DNA from: Chthoniobacterales bacterium | GTDB taxonomy: Bacteria > Verrucomicrobiota > Verrucomicrobiae > Chthoniobacterales > UBA10450 | Assembly: GCA_003244125.1 (NCBI GenBank) | Contig: QHBL01000369.1 | Location: 1-5,621 of the forward strand | DNA length: 5,621 nt | Direction: 5' to 3' | Shown here: piece by piece, positions 1 to 4,956 of the stretch | Layout of the letters: every line of letters starts with the position of its first letter | Position numbering within the stretch: the first letter of the stretch is position 1 | Program-made: the position numbers and the translations under genes | The notes under the pieces: model-generated | Told to the model about the DNA's origin: nothing | What the model saw: only the letters and a program-made list of their open reading frames with translations | Database searches by the model: none

Positions 1-641
1 CCGTAAAGATCGCGGATGCGTTCGCGCAGGGCCGTGGTGGCTGATAACTGGAGCGCCGGGCGTTCATCGCGCACGAGGGTGAAGGCGACCTCAGGGTGAG
101 CAAGCGCCTGAAGAAAAAAGTGGTGCTCGATGTTGCGAGCTTCGGTTGTTTCAGAGCGGAGAAATTTTCGGCGCGCGGGCATGTTGAAGAACAAGGAGCG
201 CACTTCGATCTGGGTGCCGGGCGCTTCCCCGCCGTCGCGGACAGTGTCGATGCGTCCGCCATTGACCATGATCTCGGTGCCGGCGACGGCGTCGTGCTCG
301 CGAGTCGTTAGGCGGAAACGGGAGACGCTGGCGATGCTGGGCAATGCTTCCCCGCGAAAGCCGAGCGTTTGGATGGCGGCGAGATCGTCGACCGAAGCGA
401 TCTTGCTTGTGGCGTGCCGCTCGAGCGAGAGCAGGGCGTCATCGCGATCCATGCCGCAGCCGTCATCGATGACGCGGATGAGGGAAATGCCGCCGCGTTG
501 GGTGCGCACTTCGATGCGGCGCGCGCCGGCGTCGATGCTGTTCTCGACAAGCTCTTTCAGAACGGACGCGGGCCGTTCGACCACTTCACCCGCTGCGACC
601 TGGCTGGCCAGCGTCTCGGGCAGAAGTTTGATGCGACTCAT
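1..641 (-). CDS. mutL: DNA mismatch repair protein MutL, N-terminal part (runs off left edge)
   Basis: These are the first 213 residues of MutL, the GHKL-family ATPase that links MutS mismatch recognition to strand incision in the cytoplasm. The product begins MSRIKLLPE, as MutL proteins usually do. The conserved motifs appear in order: AAGEVVERPASV (16-27), ELVENSIDAGA (30-40) with the expected catalytic Glu30 and Mg/ATP-binding Asn34, DDGCGM (59-64), ATSKI (77-81), the ATP-lid segment LGFRGEAL (93-100), and LFFNMPARRKFL (150-161). By recalled alignment, E30 and N34 match E29 and N33 of E. coli MutL. The reading frame is open to base 1, so the rest of the ATPase domain and the C-terminal dimerisation domain lie outside, and the endonuclease motif cannot be judged. 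The ATG fits the family start exactly. No Shine-Dalgarno is visible, which agrees with a promoter placed for a leaderless transcript. The gene is divergent from the Fe-S carrier gene. Confidence 0.97.
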   Translation of the reverse strand, partial: MSRIKLLPETLASQVAAGEVVERPASVLKELVENSIDAGARRIEVRTQRGGISLIRVIDDGCGMDRDDALLSLERHATSKIASVDDLAAIQTLGFRGEALPSIASVSRFRLTTREHDAVAGTEIMVNGGRIDTVRDGGEAPGTQIEVRSLFFNMPARRKFLRSETTEARNIEHHFFLQALAHPEVAFTLVRDERPALQLSATTALRERIRDLY

Positions 642-648
642 CAACGCT

Positions 649-676
649 ATTGTAAGGCGAGTGAATCGGCTGCCAA
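649..676 (-). promoter_or_regulatory. Sigma-70-like promoter of mutL, apparently leaderless
   Basis: Read on the minus strand, TTGGCA (671-676) and TACAAT (649-654) each match the -35 and -10 consensus at five of six positions, with a 16-bp spacer. The -10 ends 7 bases before the mutL ATG (639-641), so transcription would start at or within a base or two of the ATG. That would explain why no ribosome binding site is visible. The boxes are seen directly; the start site is inferred from normal spacing. Confidence 0.6.
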
Positions 677-682
677 TGGCAG
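670..682. promoter_or_regulatory. 13-bp palindrome over the mutL -35, possible operator
   Basis: CTGCCA-A-TGGCAG is a perfect 6+1+6 inverted repeat that covers the proposed mutL -35 box. Its core TGCCAATGGCA recurs with one change (TGCCTATGGCA) at 744-754, 73 bp away in the same divergent spacer. A protein bound here would block or adjust mutL transcription. I cannot name a regulator, and short GC-rich palindromes also arise by chance. Confidence 0.35.
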
Positions 683-742
683 GTTCGTTGTCGGATGCAC
701 TCGCGCATAACGGATGCGGTTCTATCGTGGCACGGCGCGCGC

Positions 743-770
743 TTGCCTATGGCAGAGTGTGCCGTACGTT
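743..770 (+). promoter_or_regulatory. Weak possible promoter and second palindrome before the Fe-S carrier gene
   Basis: TTGCCT (743-748) and TACGTT (765-770), 16 bp apart, sit where a -35 and -10 would lie for the gene starting at 780. They match consensus poorly (about four and three of six). The near-palindrome TGCC-TAT-GGCA (744-754) overlaps the -35 candidate, just as its sister site overlaps the mutL -35. The repeat is clear; the promoter call is weak. Confidence 0.25.
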
Positions 771-779
771 TTCGCTGCG

Positions 780-1106
780 ATGATCGAGGTGACGGAGAAT
801 GCTGTGCGACAATTACGCGCTCTCGTGGGCGCCGCGGCCGACAAAGGCTTGCGCATCGCTATTGCCAAAGGCGGTTGCTCGGGTTTGCAATACGAAATGA
901 CGGTGAGCGAGCCGCAACCCGGCGACACGATCGTGCAGCGGGATGGCGCGCGCTTTTTTGTCGATGTCGAGAGCGCGGCGCTGTTGCGCGGCGCCACACT
1001 TGATTATCATGACGCGCTCACCGGCTCCGGTTTCCAGATCGTCAATCCGAATGCGGCGCGCACCTGCGGCTGTGGCTCCTCGTTCGAACCGGCGCGTCCG
1101 GCCTGA
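780..1106 (+). CDS. A-type iron-sulfur cluster carrier (IscA/SufA/ErpA family)
   Basis: This 108-residue protein has the whole HesB/IscA fold signature. The family receives Fe-S clusters from the assembly scaffold, or iron, and passes them to target apoproteins in the cytoplasm. The three ligand cysteines are present: Cys33 in GGCSGLQY (31-38), and Cys96 and Cys98 in TCGCGSSF (95-102). Also typical are the Asp-Gly turn (55-56), VDVES (61-65), LDY (74-76) and GSGFQIVNPNA (82-92). The length matches the family. I chose the ATG at 780 because MIEVTENAV is the usual family N-terminus; an in-frame ATG at 714 would add 22 residues unlike any A-type carrier and would use up most of the promoter region. 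No clear ribosome binding site is seen. No isc or suf partner is in view, so IscA, SufA and ErpA cannot be told apart. Confidence 0.93.
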   Translation: MIEVTENAVRQLRALVGAAADKGLRIAIAKGGCSGLQYEMTVSEPQPGDTIVQRDGARFFVDVESAALLRGATLDYHDALTGSGFQIVNPNAARTCGCGSSFEPARPA

Positions 1107-1127
1107 CCTGTGCCACCTCGCGAGCTG

Positions 1128-1265
1128 ATGGCGCAGCAGCGGAACCGCTACGATTCGCGCTACGGGCCGCCCAGCCACACCAACTGGTTTGCCTGGACGC
1201 TGGCGATGCTTTTGCTCGCGGCCTTCGCACTCGCGGCGTGGCTCGGCAGCTTTTACATATTCTGA
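1128..1265 (+). CDS. Membrane-anchor ORF, likely N-terminal piece of the interrupted gene to 2600
   Basis: This 45-residue ORF has a polar, Arg/Tyr/Pro-rich start (1-18) followed by one strong hydrophobic helix (about 19-40, from NWFAWTLAM to AAWLG), then GSFYIF and a TGA stop. An in-frame GTG at 1110, three bases after the carrier gene's stop, would lengthen it to 51 residues and is a fair alternative start. The 435-codon ORF that follows is in the same frame; only TGA and nine open codons (QPERPDSYR) part them. I therefore read this as the inner-membrane anchor of that protein, cut off by a point mutation, sequencing error or recoded stop. As an independent small membrane protein it would have no recognised function. 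Confidence 0.6.
   Translation: MAQQRNRYDSRYGPPSHTNWFAWTLAMLLLAAFALAAWLGSFYIF
1263..1265 (+). other. In-frame TGA splitting an otherwise continuous reading frame
   Basis: Without this stop, 1128-2600 reads as one 490-codon gene: short cytoplasmic tail, membrane helix, then a large soluble part. The sequence across the stop (FYIF-stop-QPERPDSYR) looks like ordinary coding sequence. A single G-to-T change would turn GGA (Gly) into TGA. Glycine at this position is my inference, from a vague memory of related verrucomicrobial proteins. The genome does use TGA as a stop elsewhere in the window, so a general code change is unlikely. Confidence 0.6.
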
Positions 1266-1292
1266 CAACCGGAGCGGCCGGATAGTTATCGG

Positions 1293-2600
1293 GTGCTGAA
1301 GAAATTGCATCGCATCGATCCGCCGCGCCGGTTCGAGCTGACGGCGGCGCCGGCGGGCGAGTTCCTCACCCCGCATCAACTGCACAACCGCTACGCCACC
1401 GTGGGCGCGGCAGAGTTGGCCAAGATCAATACCGATCTGGTGCGGAATTACATTCGCAATTTCCAACAAGTGCGCGGGCTGGTGCCGTATGTGGTCGGCC
1501 GTTTCCGCATCATCGATGTGCATGAGCTCGGCGGCGCGGACATTTTCACTTCCGGCATGGTGGTGCTGGCGGCCGCGGTCGATGAGGGCGAGTTGCTCAT
1601 GGAACATGTTTACCCGGCGGACGCGCGCGACCTGCCGTTAATGCGGCAAACGCTGATGCCCGGTCTCGAGATCAAGCTCGAGCGCACGCACGACATCTCG
1701 GCTGTGGTCCATGCCGACCGCACTTCTGACGGCCGTGTCCTGATCACCGCGATGCCGTTGCTTTACGGCACCTACACCGTTACGCGCGGCAGCGGTACCT
1801 TCTCGCTCGAGCCGCCGCTCGATCTGAATCTCGCCGCCGGCTGGCCGCTTTTTAAGCCCGAACAATTGCGCGAAGCGGAAAAACGTTTTGCGGAATTGCG
1901 CCTGCGCGAAGCACCATCTGGCGCGGCTCTTGGAGTGCCGGGATTTGCTCCGAGCGGAACTCCGCCGCCGGCCGAAAATCAGCTCGTGCGGGTCGAGCAG
2001 GCAGTCGCGCTGGAGACGCCGAAGCCAGCACCGCCTCCGCCATCGCTGGCGAAGGTGGAGAAAGGGAGAATCGCGGCGACGAAGACCGGAAAGAAAGGCG
2101 CTGCTCCCACTCCGACGGCGACGCCGGTGCAGATCGCGAAGGCATTGCCTGTCGTCTCTCCCACGTCAATCTCCGCGCCTGTCGCGCAGGCAGCGCCGGC
2201 TGATGGAACGCTCGCTTCGACCGCAGGCGGCGGCACTTGGAAAACTTATCCGGCCGGGCGTATGCCGCTGGGCCGTCTTATCGCGCCGGCCGATCTTGCC
2301 GATGTCGCCGATCGCGGACTTGCCGGCGAACGCATTTATCTGAAGGGGCAATTCGTGGTGAATTTCGCCGATGCGAACAAAGCGGTGTTGCGTCCGCGCT
2401 CGCGTGTGCCCGACTCGGTGATGCGGCTGGCCGGCGGAAATTCGGCGCGCATCATCGTGGAATACCCGGCCGGCTACGTTCCGCCGGCGCCATGTTCCAC
2501 CGTCACGCGGGATGAGATTCGCCCGCTGGAAATCACCGAAGTGCGCAAACAGGAAGACGGTCAGCTCAACGTTTTCGCGCGCGAAATCATGCAGCCGTGA
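1293..2600 (+). CDS. Uncharacterised protein, main part of the interrupted membrane-anchored gene
   Basis: I cannot assign a function. From the GTG at 1293 the frame gives 435 residues in three parts. Residues 1-205 form a compact mixed alpha/beta region, opening LKKLHRIDPPRRFELTAAP and containing a helical stretch around NTDLVRNYIRNFQQ, then strands. Residues about 206-310 are a Pro/Ala/Thr/Lys-rich linker of low complexity. Residues about 315-435 form a second folded region with several predicted strands, ending at MQP. There is no signal peptide or membrane helix in this piece; the in-frame ORF just upstream supplies one. The GTG has only a distant GGAG (1271-1274, about 18 bases away), so restarting here looks inefficient, and no other start lies between the TGA and this GTG. 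With the anchor restored, the soluble parts would probably face the periplasm. The gene follows the Fe-S carrier gene and ends one base from the convergent minus-strand gene. Confidence 0.75.
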   Translation: MLKKLHRIDPPRRFELTAAPAGEFLTPHQLHNRYATVGAAELAKINTDLVRNYIRNFQQVRGLVPYVVGRFRIIDVHELGGADIFTSGMVVLAAAVDEGELLMEHVYPADARDLPLMRQTLMPGLEIKLERTHDISAVVHADRTSDGRVLITAMPLLYGTYTVTRGSGTFSLEPPLDLNLAAGWPLFKPEQLREAEKRFAELRLREAPSGAALGVPGFAPSGTPPPAENQLVRVEQAVALETPKPAPPPPSLAKVEKGRIAATKTGKKGAAPTPTATPVQIAKALPVVSPTSISAPVAQAAPADGTLASTAGGGTWKTYPAGRMPLGRLIAPADLADVADRGLAGERIYLKGQFVVNFADANKAVLRPRSRVPDSVMRLAGGNSARIIVEYPAGYVPPAPCSTVTRDEIRPLEITEVRKQEDGQLNVFAREIMQP

Positions 2601-2601
2601 T

Positions 2602-3279
2602 TCAGCGTCGACCCTTATCGAGAATAATTTTGCCGTCGCGAATCTCGAAGGTGTTTGCGTCCACGTCGCCGCGGAATTCCGCGAAGTAATCGCTTACCGG
2701 CCGCGACTTGAATTTCCAGCCGGGCAGATCGCGCGGCAACGGTTGACCGTTGATGGTGACGCTGTTCAACGGCGCGTTATCGAGGGAGCGTGGGCCGTCC
2801 GTCTGCACGACGATGTCGCCATTTAGATAATAGCCGTTGCGGCCAATCAGCTCGCCGATCGGCACGCTCGTTTGTACGTGCAGCCGATTGCTCTCGATCG
2901 AGGTGAAAACCTTCCCGCGGATGTGGCGATTCTGCGCGATGAGATTGTTGAGATCATCGGCCGTCAGCTCGACGTGCGCTGATTCGTCGTTGCGCGAGGC
3001 GCTTTCGAAATCGTGCCACTTCCTCTCTGAAACTTTGATGTGCTCCGGTGTCGTCTCAAACTGCGGCACCGGCGAAGGCTCGGTCGCGAGCAGATGATTC
3101 TGTTGCGCCCAAACCACGCCGTGCACGACCGCGGAATGCGTCCTGAAAGCAGAGTAAATTCCGACCGCGCCCATGATGAGCAGAAAGAGGATGAGCAGCG
3201 AAAGAATGAGGCAGCCTTTGCCGAAACAACCCATTCCTCGCGGCTGCGGTGGCGGCGGCGGTTCGATGTAGCCGGTCAT
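2602..3279 (-). CDS. Uncharacterised single-pass membrane protein with Pro-rich N-terminus
   Basis: This is a 225-residue protein of unknown function. Residues 1-14 are Pro-rich (a run of six prolines with EP before it), followed by GMGCFGKGC (15-23) and one hydrophobic helix (about 23-44). The remainder is soluble and likely outside the cytoplasm. Residues 103-160 look like the conserved core: a LTADDLNNLIAQN helix, then alternating strands through GKVFTSIES, HVQTSVPIGEL and YYLNGDIVVQT. The C-terminal 45 residues also look strand-rich, ending in IRDGKIILDKG. I recall similar anchored proteins in Verrucomicrobiota without a known role. It starts six bases after the stop of the HIT gene, so the two are probably co-transcribed. 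Cys18 and Cys23 might suggest a lipoprotein, but there is no lipobox before the helix. Confidence 0.85.
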   Translation of the reverse strand: MTGYIEPPPPPQPRGMGCFGKGCLILSLLILFLLIMGAVGIYSAFRTHSAVVHGVVWAQQNHLLATEPSPVPQFETTPEHIKVSERKWHDFESASRNDESAHVELTADDLNNLIAQNRHIRGKVFTSIESNRLHVQTSVPIGELIGRNGYYLNGDIVVQTDGPRSLDNAPLNSVTINGQPLPRDLPGWKFKSRPVSDYFAEFRGDVDANTFEIRDGKIILDKGRR

Positions 3280-3285
3280 GGCTCG

Positions 3286-3786
3286 TTAGCTTTCACTTTG
3301 CGCCGTGCGCAGCCTGCCGTAAAGGTCCGCCAGGCCCTGCGACAATACGCGCGTGCCGGAAAGCATCGGCATGAAATTGGTATCGCCGCTCCAGCGCGGC
3401 ACGATGTGAATGTGCAGATGGTCGGGCACGCCAGCGCCGGCACATTCACCGAGATTGATTCCGATATTGAATCCTTCCGGCTTCATCACTTTGCGCAAAA
3501 GATTCTGGCCGAGGACGACGAGCGCAAACAGCTCCGCGATTTCATTCTCACCCAAATCACCGAGCTCGCCGACTTTTCGGTACGGAACGGACATGAGATG
3601 TCCCACCGTGTAGGGATAGCGGTTCATGATCAGGAACGAATTCTTGCGCCGCGCCAGCACCAGATAGGCAGAGTCGTCGCTGGCGCGAGCGGCTTCGCTC
3701 AGGAAATCACGCGACTTCGGTTTCTCGAAATATTCGAAACGCCACGGCGCCCACAGCGTTTCCAGCTCGCGGTTTGGGAAACTCAC
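3286..3786 (-). CDS. HIT-family hydrolase/transferase, Ap4A-phosphorylase-like
   Basis: This is a 166-residue histidine-triad protein, of the group that cleaves or phosphorolyses dinucleoside polyphosphates such as Ap4A, or AMP esters. The active-site triad is H123-x-H125-x-H127 in DHLHIHIVPRW. The surrounding motifs LWAPWRFEY (11-19), NRYPYTVGHLM (55-65), GFNIGINLG (105-113), GAGVPDH (117-123) and GDTNFMPML (134-142) are those of the Ap4A-phosphorylase-like branch. The early CxxC that binds zinc in many members is absent; the matching stretch reads KPKSRDFLSEAARAS (22-36). The start is GTG at 3784-3786, the furthest-upstream usable start because an in-frame TAA lies four codons before it. 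It follows the degenerate secreted-protein copy after a 108-bp gap and is six bases from the next gene. Substrate is unproven. Confidence 0.93.
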   Translation of the reverse strand: MSFPNRELETLWAPWRFEYFEKPKSRDFLSEAARASDDSAYLVLARRKNSFLIMNRYPYTVGHLMSVPYRKVGELGDLGENEIAELFALVVLGQNLLRKVMKPEGFNIGINLGECAGAGVPDHLHIHIVPRWSGDTNFMPMLSGTRVLSQGLADLYGRLRTAQSES

Positions 3787-3894
3787 CCGCGCAGGTTAGA
3801 ACCGATGCGGCGAAAACGCACGACTCTTTACGGAAACGCCTGCGACCTTCGCGCTCCCGCCGCGCGCGCATGCCGACGGCGGCGGCGACTGTCA

Positions 3895-4414
3895 TCACTG
3901 CCATTGCTCTTTCATGAGCAACGATGGGTTGGCGTACTCGCCGATGATTTGCCCGCCTTGATACACCCACACGCCCGCGAGGGTGTCCTCGGCCTTGATG
4001 CGCTCGCCGCCTGAGAAATACCAGTGCCCGGTGAGGTGTGACTTGTTCAATTCGACACTGTTGGTGATGAACGATTTCTTCTGATGCGGCGTGAGCGCGT
4101 CGATGGAAAAAAGTGCCGCTTTGATGTCGCTGTTGCGCGGGTGCTTTAGAACCGAGCTGCTCCGTTTTGTAAAAAATCATGTAGCGGACTTCGAGCGCAG
4201 CCAATGGCTTGAACGACTTGTTCTCGGCCGCGACTTCGTAGTTCCAATGTTCTTTCGAGACGGTGCGCGTGTTGTCCGCTTCGTTCTATGGCGCGGACGC
4301 ATCTACTCGTTTTCCCGAGGCGCGAATGTCCACCTCCGCTGTCGCGGCGAAGAGTTGCGCGGGCATAAACAACAAAGCCGTGCACGCTGATGCAAGGCCA
4401 GAGTTGAACGTCAT
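3895..4414 (-). pseudogene. Degenerate tandem copy of the neighbouring secreted protein
   Basis: Read from ATG at 4412-4414, this is clearly a paralog of the gene at 4411-4917, but it is broken twice. Codon 43 is TAG (4286-4288) where the intact copy has Gln in DASQPQN. Later a run of six A on the plus strand (4107-4112) carries one base too many, shifting the frame at GTF. Removing one base restores IDALTPHQKKSF and the rest, to the shared end YQGGQIIGEYANPS...EQWQ and TGA at 3895-3897. Repaired, it would be about 172 codons with an N-terminal signal peptide (hydrophobic to about residue 24, LFAATA). Its ATG overlaps the TGA of the intact copy (ATGA), so it was once probably translated by coupling. 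Both lesions are single-base changes, so an assembly error is possible, though two in one gene favour real decay. Confidence 0.85.
3933..3966. repeat. Direct repeat unit 1 (3' ends of the tandem paralogs)
   Basis: This 34-base stretch matches 4449-4482 at about 30 of 34 positions, in the same orientation and 516 bases apart. It encodes VYQGGQIIGEY in both copies and is the best-conserved DNA of the tandem duplication. Such a repeat could serve as a recombination site for loss of one copy. Confidence 0.75.
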
Positions 4415-4917
4415 TGCCATTGCTCCCGCGTTAGCGTCGAAGGATTCGCGTATTCGCCGATGATCTGGCCGCCCTGATACACGCGCACCCAGACGCCGAC
4501 GAGCGCGTCTTCCGCTTTGATCCTCCCGCCATTCACGTAATGCCGCCGGCCGACGAGATGCGATTTCTTCAATTCGACAGGACTCGTCGTGAACGCTTTT
4601 TTCTCGTGCGGCTGGAGAAGGTCCACGGCGAAACTGCCGTTCTGGTGCTGTTGCTCCGGCGCATCTTTTGAACCGAGCGCCGCTTCTGTGTAGAACGTCA
4701 TGTAACGCACTTCCAGACCCAGCAGCGGCTGGAATCTTTTGTTCTCGATCATCACAATGTATTGCCAGTGCTCCTCCGAAGTGCCGCGATGGCCGGCATT
4801 CTGCGGCTGACTCGCATCGACCATTTTCGGCGCGACCTGAATGTCCACATCCGACATGCCCGCGAAAGCCGCGGTGGCGCCAAGAATCAGCGCAATCACA
4901 CAGACGCTGCTCTTCAT
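4411..4917 (-). CDS. Small secreted protein of unknown function, intact tandem copy
   Basis: This 168-residue protein has a clear Sec signal peptide (MKSSV, hydrophobic core 6-16, likely cleavage after AFA at 19). The mature part has EEHWQYIVMIENKRFQPL (48-65), GLEVRYMTFY (67-76), a Lys-rich PHEKKAFTTSPVELKKSHL segment and VWVRVYQGGQIIGEYANPS near the C-terminus. The alternating hydrophobic pattern suggests a small beta-sandwich, possibly immunoglobulin-like; that is inference. I recall related secreted proteins, often several per genome, in Verrucomicrobiota, but no function. It starts 39 bases after the glycosyltransferase stop and its TGA overlaps the ATG of the degenerate copy. Only a weak GAG precedes the start, so coupling to the upstream gene is plausible. 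Confidence 0.88.
   Translation of the reverse strand: MKSSVCVIALILGATAAFAGMSDVDIQVAPKMVDASQPQNAGHRGTSEEHWQYIVMIENKRFQPLLGLEVRYMTFYTEAALGSKDAPEQQHQNGSFAVDLLQPHEKKAFTTSPVELKKSHLVGRRHYVNGGRIKAEDALVGVWVRVYQGGQIIGEYANPSTLTREQWQ
4449..4482. repeat. Direct repeat unit 2 (3' ends of the tandem paralogs)
   Basis: This is the partner of 3933-3966, within the intact secreted-protein gene. The four differences are all in third codon positions or nearly so, as expected for a duplicated coding segment under selection on the protein. Confidence 0.75.
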
Positions 4918-4956
4918 CTCAATTGAGAATCGCAGGGTAATGCGCGGGTGGTTCCG

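Noticed and set aside
714..779. Longer start for the Fe-S carrier at ATG 714
   Set aside because: The added 22 residues do not resemble A-type carriers, and the ATG at 780 begins exactly where the family does.
130..783. Long plus-strand open frame opposite mutL
   Set aside because: It is antisense to a clear MutL sequence, is Arg/Ser-rich and has no recognisable motif; it is a GC-driven shadow.
1263..1265. Alternative genetic code in which TGA encodes glycine
   Set aside because: Most intact genes in the window, including the Fe-S carrier and the secreted protein, end at TGA exactly where their families or paralogs should end.
813..1607. 264-residue minus-strand open frame
   Set aside because: It lies opposite the Fe-S carrier and the split gene, both better supported, and has no domain pattern.
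2630..2659. TCGAGA...TCTCGA inverted repeat near the convergent junction
   Set aside because: The arms are only six bases with a wide loop, lie inside coding sequence and have no T-tract, so a terminator is not supported.
3787..3894. GC-rich hairpin before the HIT gene as an intrinsic terminator
   Set aside because: CCGCCG/CGGCGG pairing is possible on the minus strand but there is no T-tract after it, and no convincing -35/-10 pair was found here either.
3040..4014. 324-residue plus-strand open frame
   Set aside because: It runs antisense through the 225-residue gene, the HIT gene and the pseudogene, and its His/Arg-rich composition is that of a shadow frame.
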